A stretch of 13,721 nucleotides of DNA from Flavobacteriaceae bacterium UBA5079 (GTDB taxonomy: Bacteria > Bacteroidota > Bacteroidia > Flavobacteriales > Flavobacteriaceae), in the NCBI GenBank assembly GCA_002414705.1, contig DIAL01000067.1:760-14480 (forward strand), written 5' to 3'. Position 1 is the stretch's first letter; each line of letters begins with the position of its first letter. Positions 1 to 8,645 of the stretch are shown piece after piece. The notes under the pieces are model-generated. The model did no database searches. It saw only the letters and a list, made by a program, of their open reading frames with translations, and had not been told where the DNA came from. The position numbers were made by a program, and so were the translations under genes.

Positions 1-526
1 ACGATTTAGCTTGTAAATATTCAATTTCACTACCAATGTTTTGATCCCATAAGCGCTTTTGACGCTCAAAAGTCGTTTTGGCTAAATTGGTTTGAATTTC
101 TAATTGTGCTAGTTGTTGACTTAAACCACCATCATCAATTTTAGCCAAAAGTTGTCCTTTTTTTACTTCCTGTCCTTCTTTGACATATACCTTAGTTAAG
201 ATGCCATTGAATTCTGGTGTTACAACCAATAAATTTTTGGTGGTAACATTTCCTTGAATTTCTAAAAGGTGATTAAAAACTTCTTGCTTCGCCTTAAATG
301 TGGTAATTAAAGGCACTTTTTTAATAGTATCTAACTGTGCTATTTTTTCGTTTAGCAAAGCCATCTGGTCGTTTAATTCTTGTTGCTTGACGTCAATTTC
401 GCTGCGTCTTTCTTTTAATTCTGTTAAGTTGTTTGATTCTAAAACAGCATCAAGGGATTTTTCTTTTTTATTGCCACATGACGAAATGATAAGGGCAAGA
501 ATAATAAGTAATTTTATGTTTTTCAT
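1..526 (-). CDS. RND efflux periplasmic adaptor (HlyD/MFP family), lipoprotein, 3' end outside window
   Basis: Only the first 175 residues are present; the gene runs off the left edge. The start is the ATG at 526-524, 22 nt after the TolC-like stop. The protein opens with a lipoprotein signal (hydrophobic stretch 4-16, lipobox ISSC, Cys17), so it should be anchored to a membrane facing the periplasm. Residues about 30-66 look like a coiled coil. Residues about 86-131 form the first half of the barrel/lipoyl region (motif NGILTKVYVKEGQEVKKGQ), followed by the start of the alpha-hairpin (QLAQLEIQTNLAKTTFERQK). In this family the adaptor bridges an inner-membrane pump to a TolC-type channel. The TetR-TolC-adaptor order suggests that an AcrB/MexB-like RND pump gene follows beyond the edge. 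The family call is firm; the substrate is unknown. Confidence 0.9.
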   Translation of the reverse strand, partial: MKNIKLLIILALIISSCGNKKEKSLDAVLESNNLTELKERRSEIDVKQQELNDQMALLNEKIAQLDTIKKVPLITTFKAKQEVFNHLLEIQGNVTTKNLLVVTPEFNGILTKVYVKEGQEVKKGQLLAKIDDGGLSQQLAQLEIQTNLAKTTFERQKRLWDQNIGSEIEYLQAKS

Positions 527-548
527 GATTTCAGTGTGATGGATTGGC

Positions 549-1889
549 TTAATAATTTACAGTATTGAGTATAGTTTCAAGTTCTGATTTTTTAGTAATA
601 ACATTAAACATGGATTGTAAATATTCCTGTTGTGCAGTATAAAGTTGTGTTTGTGCTTGTCGTAAATCGAAACTAGACGCTATTCCTTCAAAGAATTTTG
701 TTTGGTTTTTTTGTTCTATACGTTCGGCTAAATTTAAGTTTTGCTGTTTGTTTTCATATTCTTCAATAGCAAATTGGTAGTCGCTTTTAGCTGCCGATAT
801 TTGAAATTTTAACTGTTGTTCAGTTTCTGTTAATTCTTCTTTAGCAATATCTAAATCTATTCGAGCACGTTGTGTGGCAGCACTTCGCATACCAGAACTA
901 AATATTGGAATAGACATGTTTACACCAAAAAGTGAAGATCCATACCATGCCTGATTATTAGTTGTAAAGGCAAAAGTTTCGCCAAATCCGCTATAACCAC
1001 CATTTATAAAAGCGCTTAATCTTGGCAAAAAGGTGCTTTTTTCTAACTTTAAAAGTAACTCTTTTGATACTTCTTGGTTTTTTGCAATTTGGTAATCAAT
1101 ACTGTTTTCAATATTTTCATCGGCTTGTAATAAGTCAAGCGAAATGTTTTGAAGCGTTAACACTTCTAGACTATCTGTTAAAGTAGTTGGTTCATTTAAA
1201 TCAATTCCTAAAGTAATATTGAATAATTGATAAGCAATATTTTTGGTGCGCTCCACATTATTTAAGTAGTTTTCTAAACCGGTTAAAGTTATTTGTAACT
1301 GCTCAACACTTTCTTCTTCAGTTAAGCCATTTTCGTAAATTTTGGTGGTTTCATTTAGGTTTTTTTCAAGTACATCAATGTTTTTATTGACAATTTTCAA
1401 GTTTTCTTCCGCCAAAAGCACATTCCCATAAGCGTTTATTACGGCGTTTCTAACTTCTAAATCAGTTTTTATTTTTGCATTTTCAGAAATTTCTAAATAT
1501 ACTTTTGCTGATTGAAGTCCTACTATATAAGAACCATCAAATAATAACTGATTTAGAGTTGCTATAGCATTTAAATTTTGTTTTGGGCTAAATTGTACAG
1601 GAACAAATGTGCCTGGTGTTCCGCCTGCAATTTCTGCTGGTAATAAGGCTACTTGTTGTTTTATCCAATTAGTATAATCTATAGCGGCATCTATTTGAGG
1701 TAAACCAGAAGCAGTTGTTTCCCATTTTTGTTTTTCGGCTGCTTCAATATCTCTAACAGCATTTTTTGCAGATCGATTATTTATTAAGGCATAATCTATG
1801 GCTTCTTGTAGCGTAAATTGTTGTTTGTTTTCTTGTGAAAACAGACTGTATGTTGCCAAAAATGCTATTAATACTAGCTTATTTTTCAT
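549..1889 (-). CDS. TolC-family outer membrane efflux protein
   Basis: 446 residues, the usual size for the outer-membrane efflux protein (OEP) family. An N-terminal signal peptide (about residues 1-19, ending near YSLFSQ) exports it. The mature protein starts with FTLQEAIDYALINNRSAKNA, the typical first OEP helix, and the second repeat carries a matching helix pair (LDIAKEELTETEQQLKFQIS, then AERIEQKNQTKFFEGIASSFDLRQAQTQL). These long helices build the periplasmic tunnel and the intervening strands the outer-membrane barrel. The start overlaps the stop of the TetR gene by 4 nt (ATGA), and the adaptor follows after 22 nt, so the three are almost certainly co-transcribed. It is the exit channel of the tripartite pump. 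The transported compound cannot be read from the sequence. Confidence 0.93.
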   Translation of the reverse strand: MKNKLVLIAFLATYSLFSQENKQQFTLQEAIDYALINNRSAKNAVRDIEAAEKQKWETTASGLPQIDAAIDYTNWIKQQVALLPAEIAGGTPGTFVPVQFSPKQNLNAIATLNQLLFDGSYIVGLQSAKVYLEISENAKIKTDLEVRNAVINAYGNVLLAEENLKIVNKNIDVLEKNLNETTKIYENGLTEEESVEQLQITLTGLENYLNNVERTKNIAYQLFNITLGIDLNEPTTLTDSLEVLTLQNISLDLLQADENIENSIDYQIAKNQEVSKELLLKLEKSTFLPRLSAFINGGYSGFGETFAFTTNNQAWYGSSLFGVNMSIPIFSSGMRSAATQRARIDLDIAKEELTETEQQLKFQISAAKSDYQFAIEEYENKQQNLNLAERIEQKNQTKFFEGIASSFDLRQAQTQLYTAQQEYLQSMFNVITKKSELETILNTVNY

Positions 1890-2500
1890 TCGTTAATTAA
1901 TTGATTTGTTTTTAATAATTTGATTAATACATCTAAACCTTTAGGTGTGCATATGCCTCTTAAGTGGTATTCTAAATAATTTTCCATGAGCATGTTCATA
2001 GAAAAATTGTTAAGTGGAAATAAATCTTGATCCTTTAATGATACCATGTTATTGAAATAAATTCTAGAAATAAAATCAATATTAATATCCGCTCGGAACA
2101 GATTGTTTTTAACGCCTTTTTCAAGATTATCTTTAACACAGTCCTGCATCACGTCAAACTGCTTTGTTTTTAAGGTGGCAGCTATTTTAGGATAATATTT
2201 TTGAAGCTGATACTGTGGTGATGATTTCTCATCTTTCAAGTGTTGCATAACAAAACTCTTGATATCGTATAATTCTTCAATAGGGTTTTTGTCTAAAGCA
2301 CAAATGCAATCAATACCATGCGAAATTATTTCGAATAGATGCATGGTTGTAGCCTCAACAAGCTTGGTTTTATTATCAAAATGCTGATAAATGGTTTTCT
2401 TTGAAACACCAATTTCATTAGCAATATCGTCCATAGTTACGCTCTTAAACCCATAGGTTATGAACATGTCTGCTGCGCTTTTTAAAATTTTTTCTTTCAT
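1886..2500 (-). CDS. TetR/AcrR-family transcriptional regulator of the efflux operon
   Basis: 204 residues from the chosen ATG at 2500-2498. A longer reading from 2521 adds MVHLHHI but is disfavoured: the N-terminal KEKILKSAADMFITYGFKSV is the normal TetR opening, and a -7 match (TACATTTG, 2517-2510) would lie inside the extension. The helix-turn-helix covers about residues 22-41 (TMDDIANEIGVSKKTIYQHF), followed by DNKTKLVE. The C-terminal ligand and dimer domain (about 60-204) is divergent, as expected. It is first in the operon and overlaps the TolC-like gene by 4 nt. TetR proteins of this arrangement usually repress their own operon until an efflux substrate binds. The inverted repeat at 2523-2550 is the likely operator. 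The ligand is unknown. Confidence 0.93.
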   Translation of the reverse strand: MKEKILKSAADMFITYGFKSVTMDDIANEIGVSKKTIYQHFDNKTKLVEATTMHLFEIISHGIDCICALDKNPIEELYDIKSFVMQHLKDEKSSPQYQLQKYYPKIAATLKTKQFDVMQDCVKDNLEKGVKNNLFRADINIDFISRIYFNNMVSLKDQDLFPLNNFSMNMLMENYLEYHLRGICTPKGLDVLIKLLKTNQLINE

Positions 2501-2509
2501 AATGTGGTG

Positions 2510-2517
2510 CAAATGTA
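2510..2517 (-). promoter_or_regulatory. -7 promoter element of the TetR-efflux operon
   Basis: On the minus strand the sequence TACATTTG matches the Bacteroidota -7 consensus TAnnTTTG exactly. Its last base lies only 9 nt before the chosen TetR ATG, so transcription would begin at or a few nt before the start codon. No clear -33 TTG at normal spacing was found; the TetR-type inverted repeat occupies that region. Confidence 0.5.
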
Positions 2518-2522
2518 CCAAA

Positions 2523-2550
2523 GGAAACTTTAAAAACCTAAAAAGTTTCC
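2523..2550. promoter_or_regulatory. Inverted repeat, candidate TetR operator
   Basis: GGAAACTTT (2523-2531) and AAAGTTTCC (2542-2550) are perfect 9-bp inverted arms separated by 10 bp. The repeat lies 5 bp upstream of the -7 element of the TetR gene and so covers its -33 region, the expected place for an autorepressor. It is about 35 bp from the -33 TTG of the divergent polyprenyl synthase promoter and may not affect that gene. The binding protein is inferred from position. Confidence 0.6.
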
Positions 2551-2587
2551 AAAGTATTAACCTTTTGTTAATATTGGCAAAATGTTG

Positions 2588-2619
2588 TTGTAATAATTAA
2601 ATGAATTGCCTTATTTTTG
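2588..2619 (+). promoter_or_regulatory. Promoter of the polyprenyl synthase gene
   Basis: TATTTTTG at 2612-2619 fits the -7 consensus TAnnTTTG, and TTG at 2588-2590 lies 21 bp upstream as a possible -33 element. The ATG at 2624 begins only 4 nt after the -7 box, so the transcript is probably leaderless or nearly so. This also rules out an upstream TTG start at 2606. Confidence 0.55.
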
Positions 2620-2623
2620 CCTG

Positions 2624-3598
2624 ATGCAAAACATACCTTTTTATCAGCAAGCCTTTGTAGATTATTTGAATGAATTCGTTCAAGTAAAAGAGCCAAAATC
2701 ATTATATAATCCTATTAATTATATATTACAATTAGGCGGAAAACGCTTACGTCCTGTTTTAACCTTAATGACAGCTGAAATTTTTGATGCTCACTATGAA
2801 AAAGCATTAAATGCAGCTTTAAGTATTGAGGTTTTTCATAATTTTTCATTGGTGCATGATGATATTATGGATGATGCGCCTTTACGAAGAGGTCAGGAAA
2901 CCGTTCATGAAAAATGGGATGTAAATACTGGAATTTTATCTGGTGATGCTATGCTAATTATGGCATATCAATTGTTTGAAAACTATGAACCGCAAACTTT
3001 TCAAGCATTAGCAAAATTATTTAGTAAAACCGCTTTGCAGGTTTGTGAAGGTCAGCAATATGATGTAGATTTTGAAACGCGTGATGATGTGTCTATTGCC
3101 GAATATTTAAAAATGATTGAATATAAAACAGCTGTTTTAGTAGGGGCAGCTATGGAAATGGGTGCTATTGTTGCCGGTGCTTCTGAAACAGATAAAGCAA
3201 ACATATACGAATTTGGAAAAAATTTAGGAATTGCCTTTCAGTTGCAAGATGATTATTTAGATGCGTTTGGTAATCCTGAAACTTTTGGCAAACAAGTTGG
3301 AGGCGATATTATTGAAAACAAAAAAACCTATTTGTATTTAAAGGCCTTGGAGTTTTCTACTGAAGAAGACAAACAACAATTATTAAATTTGTACAGTTTG
3401 AAACCGTCAGATCAAACCAATAAAATTCAGACCATAAAAGATATTTTCGAAACATCTGGTTCTAGCTTAGCAACTAAACAAGTTATTGAAGAATACACCA
3501 ACAAAGCATTTCAAATATTAAATAAATTACAAGTTTCTGAAGATAAAAAAACGGTATTAAAAACCTTTGGTCAGCAACTTATGAACCGAAATGTGTAA
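2624..3598 (+). CDS. Polyprenyl diphosphate synthase (short-chain isoprenyl synthase type)
   Basis: 324 residues from the ATG at 2624; an in-frame TTG at 2606 is rejected because it lies upstream of the -7 box. The enzyme joins isopentenyl diphosphate to an allylic diphosphate in the cytoplasm. Visible signatures are GGKRLRP (38-44), the first aspartate-rich motif DDIMD (79-83) followed by R88-R89, K168-T169, and the second aspartate-rich motif DDYLD (209-213) in FQLQDDYLDAFG. All expected Mg-diphosphate ligands are present. The residue five before the first Asp is Phe74, and the first motif lacks the two-residue insertion of typical bacterial farnesyl synthases. By family rules a bulky residue there limits chain length to about C15-C20 rather than the long menaquinone tail; that is inference. 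It ends in TAATG, sharing one base with the next gene. Confidence 0.93.
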   Translation: MQNIPFYQQAFVDYLNEFVQVKEPKSLYNPINYILQLGGKRLRPVLTLMTAEIFDAHYEKALNAALSIEVFHNFSLVHDDIMDDAPLRRGQETVHEKWDVNTGILSGDAMLIMAYQLFENYEPQTFQALAKLFSKTALQVCEGQQYDVDFETRDDVSIAEYLKMIEYKTAVLVGAAMEMGAIVAGASETDKANIYEFGKNLGIAFQLQDDYLDAFGNPETFGKQVGGDIIENKKTYLYLKALEFSTEEDKQQLLNLYSLKPSDQTNKIQTIKDIFETSGSSLATKQVIEEYTNKAFQILNKLQVSEDKKTVLKTFGQQLMNRNV

Positions 3599-3948
3599 TG
3601 CAATTACCAAATACCTTTACCGATTTAATTCAGGAGGCTAATCAGCTAGATTTATATCAAAAATTGATTGAGCAACTGAATAAGGATTTAGCTTTGGCAA
3701 ACGTAGACATGGAATTTGATTTGGAGATACTGCCAACTAGTTTAAAATTTATGCTTCATGAACTGGTATATAAATTAATCCAAGAAAAATTTATGGAGTA
3801 TTTAAACCTACTTTATATTATTGATGTTTCCGAAAAAAAAGTTAGAGAACTGGATGGTTCAGATACCGTTCTTATGGCAGAACATGTGGCTTTTTTAATA
3901 TTACAACGCGAGTGGCAAAAAGTTTGGTTTAAGAATATGTATTCTTAG
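3598..3948 (+). CDS. Small helical protein of unknown function
   Basis: 116 residues. Its ATG shares the last base of the polyprenyl synthase stop (TAATG), so the two are translationally coupled and belong to one operon. There is no signal peptide or clear membrane segment. The sequence reads as mostly alpha-helical, with leucine-rich amphipathic stretches at about 8-32 and 48-76 and a C-terminal WQKVWFKNMYS. I recognise no domain or catalytic motif. The coupling hints at a role tied to isoprenoid synthesis or simple co-expression; neither is shown. Its stop codon overlaps the stop of the convergent barrel gene by 4 nt, leaving no room for a separate terminator. Its coding status is supported by the coupling and the tightly packed ends. 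Confidence 0.75.
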   Translation: MQLPNTFTDLIQEANQLDLYQKLIEQLNKDLALANVDMEFDLEILPTSLKFMLHELVYKLIQEKFMEYLNLLYIIDVSEKKVRELDGSDTVLMAEHVAFLILQREWQKVWFKNMYS

Positions 3949-4487
3949 AAATAAAATCTAAAAAACGGCATCCAAGAGCTTCCATAAATACTTTTATCTC
4001 TATCATATAGTACATCATACCTTATTCCGATAGCTGTTGAAACACGTCCCGAATTAATAGTATATCCAGCACCCAAAAATAAAGCAGGATACCAATAATT
4101 CTCGTCAGTAATAAGTAATCGGTTTTCCCACTGTCTGTTTACGTTTAATTGTTCAAATTCAGCTGACAATTGCACTTGCGGTATGGGATTGAATAATCCC
4201 AGAACACTTCCGCCTAAAATAGTAGATTTATAAAAATCTTTTCTTGTAGAATACGTTCCATTTAATGAAATACCCATTGCAAACTGCCGATTAAACTGAT
4301 AAATAGCACTTGGCGCTAATGTTCCACTAAAATAATCGCCTGAAAACCCCAAACCAATACCACCACCAAAACGTACATGACTCCAAAAATCATTTGTGTT
4401 GTTTTGAGCAGAAATACTTGTAAGTATTAGGCAGCAAAAGCCAAATAATAGACAGTTTATTTTTGTGAATTTGGAATCCAGTTTCAT
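3945..4487 (-). CDS. Small outer membrane beta-barrel protein, function unknown
   Basis: 180 residues with an N-terminal signal peptide (hydrophobic core about 11-24, probable cleavage near SISAQ, 24-28). The mature part has alternating Gly and aromatic residues typical of outer-membrane strands (VRFGGGIGLGFSGDYFSG, AIYQFNRQFAMGISLNG, ALFLGAGYTINSG) and ends in FFRFYF, a C-terminal aromatic as in barrel insertion signals. It is probably an eight-strand barrel. It is transcribed away from sucA across 113 nt. From memory, small barrel proteins beside sucA in flavobacteria sometimes carry the name alpha-ketoglutarate decarboxylase. Nothing here supports that: there is no thiamine-diphosphate motif and the protein is exported. 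Its true role is unknown. Confidence 0.8.
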   Translation of the reverse strand: MKLDSKFTKINCLLFGFCCLILTSISAQNNTNDFWSHVRFGGGIGLGFSGDYFSGTLAPSAIYQFNRQFAMGISLNGTYSTRKDFYKSTILGGSVLGLFNPIPQVQLSAEFEQLNVNRQWENRLLITDENYWYPALFLGAGYTINSGRVSTAIGIRYDVLYDRDKSIYGSSWMPFFRFYF

Positions 4488-4554
4488 TTTTAAAATTTTA
4501 GTTAATTAGATGTTATAAAAATAAGAAAACCATATCTAATTTTAGTAAAAGTTG

Positions 4555-4562
4555 TACTTTTG
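4555..4562 (+). promoter_or_regulatory. Candidate -7 element for sucAB
   Basis: TACTTTTG matches TAnnTTTG exactly and lies 38 nt before the sucA ATG. No TTG at the usual -33 spacing is evident, so the promoter may be weak or activator dependent. Confidence 0.4.
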
Positions 4563-4600
4563 TGTAAATTTAGTCTGAACGATTCAGTTTTAATTCATTT

Positions 4601-7360
4601 ATGGATAAATATTCTTTTTTAAACGCCGCACATACAGCATACTTTGCTGATTTATACGATCAATATTTACAAAACCCAGATTCTGTTGAGCCAAGTTGGA
4701 GAGCCTTTTTTCAAGGTTACGACTTTGGTAGTGAAAGTTATGGCTTAACCGAAACCTCTGAAACAGGTGATTCTTGCGAGCAAGTTTCCGAAAGTGTTAC
4801 CAAAGAGTTTCAAGTGGTGCAACTTATAGATAGTTACCGAACCAGAGGACATTTGTTTACCAAAACAAATCCAGTTCGCGCCAGAAGAACATATGAGCCA
4901 ACACTTGCTCTTGAAAATTTTGGTTTGTCGCAAGCTGATTTGGACACTCCTTTTAGTGCAGGAAATATATTAGGTCTAGGTACACAGTCGTTACGGAATA
5001 TTATTACCCATTTAGAGAAAATATATTGCCATTCTATAGGTGTGGAATATATGTATATCAGAAAACCTGAAGAAATTAAATGGATTCAGGAAAAATTAAA
5101 TATCAATGATAATCAGCCTAACTTTTCTACAGACGAGAAAAAACATATTCTTAAAAAATTAAACGAAGCCGTTTCTTTTGAAACATTCTTACATACAAAA
5201 TATGTAGGTCAAAAACGTTTTTCTTTAGAAGGTGGAGAGTCTTTAATTCCAGCTTTGGATGCTTTGATAGAAAAAGCATCTGAATATGATGTTAAGGAAT
5301 TTGTTATGGGTATGGCACATCGTGGCCGTTTAAGTACGCTAACAAATATTTTTGGAAAATCTGCTAAAGATATCTTTAGTGAATTTGATGGTAAAGATTA
5401 TGAACAAGAAGTTTTTGATGGTGATGTTAAATACCATTTAGGATGGACCAGTGATCGTGTTACAGATAATGGCAAAAAAATAAATCTAAACATTGCACCT
5501 AACCCATCACATTTAGAAACGGTAGGAGCAGTAGTAGAAGGTATTGTTAGAGCCAAACAAGATGATAAATATCCTGAAAATCCATCACAAGTATTGCCAA
5601 TAGTTGTTCATGGTGATGCTGCCATTGCTGGACAAGGTATTGTTTACGAAATTGTACAAATGGCGCAATTAGATGGTTATAAAACAAATGGAACCATTCA
5701 TATAGTTGTTAATAACCAAATAGGATTTACTACAAACTATCTAGATGCACGTTCTAGCACATATTGTACAGATGTTGCCAAAGTAACACTGTCGCCAGTA
5801 TTGCATGTAAATGCAGATGATGCAGAAGCCGTAGTCCATGCTATGTTATTTGCCTTACATTTTAGAATGAAATTTAAGCGTGATGTCTTTATTGATTTAT
5901 TAGGTTACAGAAAATATGGTCATAATGAAGGTGATGAACCGCGTTTTACACAACCAAAACTGTATAAAGCAATTTCAAAACATCAAAACCCAAGAGATAT
6001 TTATGCTGCCAAGTTAATTTCTGAAGGTATAATTGATGAGGCTTATGTTCAAAAACTTGAAGAAGATTATAAAAATAAGCTTGAAGAAAATTTAGAAGAT
6101 TCTAGAAAAGAAGATAAAACTGAAATTACACCATTTATGCAAAATGAATGGGAAAATTATATTTCGGTAGATGAGGATAAAATGATGAAAACCGTAGATA
6201 CTACTTGTAGTGTAGCGGATTTAGAAAAAGTAACGAAAGTTATTTCAAACCTTCCAAATGATAAAAAATTCATTCGTAAAATAGAACGTTTAATCCAGTC
6301 TAGACAAACCATGTTTGATGAAAACAAACTGGATTGGGCAATGGGAGAGCATTTAGCTTACGGAACCTTATTATTAGACGGAAATGATGTTAGAATATCA
6401 GGTCAGGATGTAGAGCGTGGCACGTTTTCACACAGACATGCTGTTGTAAAAGTAGAAGATAGCGAAGAAGAAATTATTCTTCATAATCAATTGAGTGATA
6501 ATCAAGGGAAATTCTTTATCTATAATTCATTATTATCAGAATATGGTGTTGTAGGTTTTGATTATGGGTATGCTATGGCAAGCCCAAAAACCTTAACAAT
6601 CTGGGAAGCCCAGTTTGGAGATTTCAGTAATGGTGCGCAAATTATGTTGGATCAATATATATCTGCAGCCGAAGATAAATGGAAATTGCAAAACGGATTA
6701 GTCATGCTTTTACCACATGGTTATGAAGGTCAAGGTGCGGAGCATTCCTCTGCACGAATGGAACGTTATTTACAATTATGCGCTAAAGACAATATGTTTG
6801 TTGCAGACTGTACTACACCTGCAAACATGTTTCATATTTTACGCAGACAAGTAAAAGCAAAATACCGTAAACCATTAATTGTGTTTACACCAAAAAGTTT
6901 ATTACGAAATCCAAAAGTGGTTTCAACTGTCAATGAATTTGCAAATGGGAGTTTCCAAGAATTAATAGACGATACCGAAATTAAAACAGCGGATGTAAAA
7001 ACACTTGTTTTTGTAACCGGTAAATTCTATTATGATTTATTGGAGCAACGCGAAAATTTAAATCGTCAAGATGTAGCTTTGGTAAGAATAGAACAATTAT
7101 TCCCATTACCAGCAGACGCCATGAGAGCTGTATTAAATAAATATAAAAATGCTAAAGATATTGTTTGGGCTCAAGAAGAACCTAGAAATATGGGAGCATA
7201 CAGCCATATGCTAATGCATTTTGAAGAAGCAAAAACATTCAGAGCAGCAACACGAAGACCTTATGGAGCTCCAGCAGCTGGTAGTTCAGTACGATCTAAA
7301 AAGCGTCATCAAGAAGTAATAGACTTTGTGTTTGACAAAACAAAAAACAATCAACATTAA
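4601..7360 (+). CDS. sucA: 2-oxoglutarate dehydrogenase E1 component
   Basis: 919 residues, close to the E. coli SucA length (933). E1 decarboxylates 2-oxoglutarate with thiamine diphosphate and passes the succinyl group to the lipoyl arm of E2, in the TCA cycle. The N-terminus (SFLNAAHTAYFADLYDQYL, then PSWRAFFQGY) is the E1o-specific segment used for complex contacts. Then come MAHRGRL (His240), the cofactor-binding stretch GDAAIAGQG (338-346) through NNQIGFTT (371-378), GYRKYGHNEGDEP (435-447), SGQDVERGTFSHRHA (600-614), the transketolase pyrimidine-domain motif WEAQFGDF (668-675) and HGYEGQGAEHSSAR (706-719). No key residue appears missing. sucB follows after 30 nt in the same direction. 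No E3 (lpd) gene is in the window. Confidence 0.97.
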   Translation: MDKYSFLNAAHTAYFADLYDQYLQNPDSVEPSWRAFFQGYDFGSESYGLTETSETGDSCEQVSESVTKEFQVVQLIDSYRTRGHLFTKTNPVRARRTYEPTLALENFGLSQADLDTPFSAGNILGLGTQSLRNIITHLEKIYCHSIGVEYMYIRKPEEIKWIQEKLNINDNQPNFSTDEKKHILKKLNEAVSFETFLHTKYVGQKRFSLEGGESLIPALDALIEKASEYDVKEFVMGMAHRGRLSTLTNIFGKSAKDIFSEFDGKDYEQEVFDGDVKYHLGWTSDRVTDNGKKINLNIAPNPSHLETVGAVVEGIVRAKQDDKYPENPSQVLPIVVHGDAAIAGQGIVYEIVQMAQLDGYKTNGTIHIVVNNQIGFTTNYLDARSSTYCTDVAKVTLSPVLHVNADDAEAVVHAMLFALHFRMKFKRDVFIDLLGYRKYGHNEGDEPRFTQPKLYKAISKHQNPRDIYAAKLISEGIIDEAYVQKLEEDYKNKLEENLEDSRKEDKTEITPFMQNEWENYISVDEDKMMKTVDTTCSVADLEKVTKVISNLPNDKKFIRKIERLIQSRQTMFDENKLDWAMGEHLAYGTLLLDGNDVRISGQDVERGTFSHRHAVVKVEDSEEEIILHNQLSDNQGKFFIYNSLLSEYGVVGFDYGYAMASPKTLTIWEAQFGDFSNGAQIMLDQYISAAEDKWKLQNGLVMLLPHGYEGQGAEHSSARMERYLQLCAKDNMFVADCTTPANMFHILRRQVKAKYRKPLIVFTPKSLLRNPKVVSTVNEFANGSFQELIDDTEIKTADVKTLVFVTGKFYYDLLEQRENLNRQDVALVRIEQLFPLPADAMRAVLNKYKNAKDIVWAQEEPRNMGAYSHMLMHFEEAKTFRAATRRPYGAPAAGSSVRSKKRHQEVIDFVFDKTKNNQH

Positions 7361-7390
7361 CAACATATTAAAAACTAAAACAGTATCACG

Positions 7391-8623
7391 ATGATTTTAG
7401 AAATGAAAGTTCCTTCGCCAGGAGAATCTATTACAGAAGTAGAAATTGCAACATGGTTAGTTGCTGATGGTGATTACGTAGAAAAAGACCAAGCCATTGC
7501 AGAAGTAGATAGTGACAAAGCAACTTTAGAGCTGCCTGCCGAAGCTAGTGGAACTATAACGCTTAAAGCTGAAGAAGGTGACGCTGTAGAAGTTGGAGCC
7601 GTTGTTTGCTTAATTGATACCTCTGCTGAAAAGCCAGGAGGCGGTTCAGGAAGTTCTGAAAAGATAGAAGAACCTAAAAAAGAAGCTCCAGCAGCAGTAA
7701 AAACTGAAGCGCCAAAAGCTGTAGTTCAGGCAGAAACTAAAACGTATGCAACAGGAACAGCAAGTCCTGCTGCTAAAAAGATTTTAGCTGAAAAAGATAT
7801 GGATGCCTCGCAAATTTCTGGAACTGGAAAAGACGGTCGCATTACAAAAGATGATGCTATAAATGCAGTACCATCTATGGGAACACCAACAGGTGGAAAT
7901 CGTTCAAGTACTAATACTAAAATGTCTATGTTAAGACGTAAAGTAGCAGAACGGTTAGTGGAAGCTAAAAACACAACGGCTATGCTTACTACGTTTAACG
8001 AAGTGGACATGTCGCCAATTTTTGCGTTACGAAATGAATATAAAGAAACCTTTAAAACCAAACATGGTGTTGGTTTAGGATTCATGTCATTCTTTACATT
8101 AGCGGTAGTTAGAGCCTTAAAAATGTATCCAGCAGTTAATTCCATGATAGATGGAAAAGAAATGAAGAGTTTCGATTTTGTGGATGTATCAATCGCAGTT
8201 TCTGGACCAAAAGGTTTAATGGTGCCTGTAATTAGGAATGCTGAAAACTTAACCTTTAGAGGTGTTGAAAACGAAGTAAAACGTCTGGCAATTCGTGCAC
8301 GTGATGGCGTAATTACAGTTGATGAAATGACTGGAGGTACTTTTACTATTACTAATGGTGGTGTGTTTGGAAGTATGCTTTCTACGCCAATTATTAATCC
8401 ACCTCAAAGTGGAATTTTAGGCATGCACAATATTGTTGAAAGACCAGTTGCTATCGATGGAAAGGTTGAAATTCGTCCAATTATGTACGTAGCTTTATCT
8501 TACGACCATAGAATTATTGACGGTAAAGAATCTGTAGGTTTCTTGGTAGCTGTAAAAGAAGCATTAGAAAATCCAACTGAATTATTAATGAATAATGATA
8601 TTAAAAAGGCTTTAGAGTTATAA
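7391..8623 (+). CDS. sucB: 2-oxoglutarate dehydrogenase E2, dihydrolipoyllysine succinyltransferase
   Basis: 410 residues, the normal E2o length, with a single lipoyl domain. The lipoyl domain spans about residues 1-77, with the modified lysine at Lys43 in [13 protein letters not shown] Gly/Ala/Pro/Lys-rich linker (about 79-122) leads to the E3-binding domain (about 124-158, [15 protein letters not shown] ... [12 protein letters not shown]). A second linker leads to the catalytic core (about 176-410). The active site YDHRIIDG holds His373 and Asp377, and the C-terminus has the usual PTELLMN. E2 forms the core of the complex and transfers the succinyl group to CoA. It is co-transcribed with sucA (30 nt gap), and a strong terminator lies 23 nt after its stop, ending the operon. 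Confidence 0.97.
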   Translation: MILEMKVPSPGESITEVEIATWLVADGDYVEKDQAIAEVDSDKATLELPAEASGTITLKAEEGDAVEVGAVVCLIDTSAEKPGGGSGSSEKIEEPKKEAPAAVKTEAPKAVVQAETKTYATGTASPAAKKILAEKDMDASQISGTGKDGRITKDDAINAVPSMGTPTGGNRSSTNTKMSMLRRKVAERLVEAKNTTAMLTTFNEVDMSPIFALRNEYKETFKTKHGVGLGFMSFFTLAVVRALKMYPAVNSMIDGKEMKSFDFVDVSIAVSGPKGLMVPVIRNAENLTFRGVENEVKRLAIRARDGVITVDEMTGGTFTITNGGVFGSMLSTPIINPPQSGILGMHNIVERPVAIDGKVEIRPIMYVALSYDHRIIDGKESVGFLVAVKEALENPTELLMNNDIKKALEL

Positions 8624-8645
8624 TATTTCATAAAGTTATTACAAC

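Noticed and set aside
300..539. Plus-strand ORF of 79 codons
   Set aside because: It lies antisense inside the adaptor gene, whose frame shows a lipobox and family motifs.
2606..2623. TTG start extending the polyprenyl synthase by six codons
   Set aside because: It would overlap the -7 box, and the extension MPYFCL has no family similarity.
4745..4933. Minus-strand ORF of 62 codons inside sucA
   Set aside because: It is antisense to a gene with full-length family similarity and has no recognisable features.
7726..8145. Minus-strand ORF of 139 codons inside sucB
   Set aside because: It is antisense to the E2 linker and catalytic core, and its composition mirrors the sense codons.
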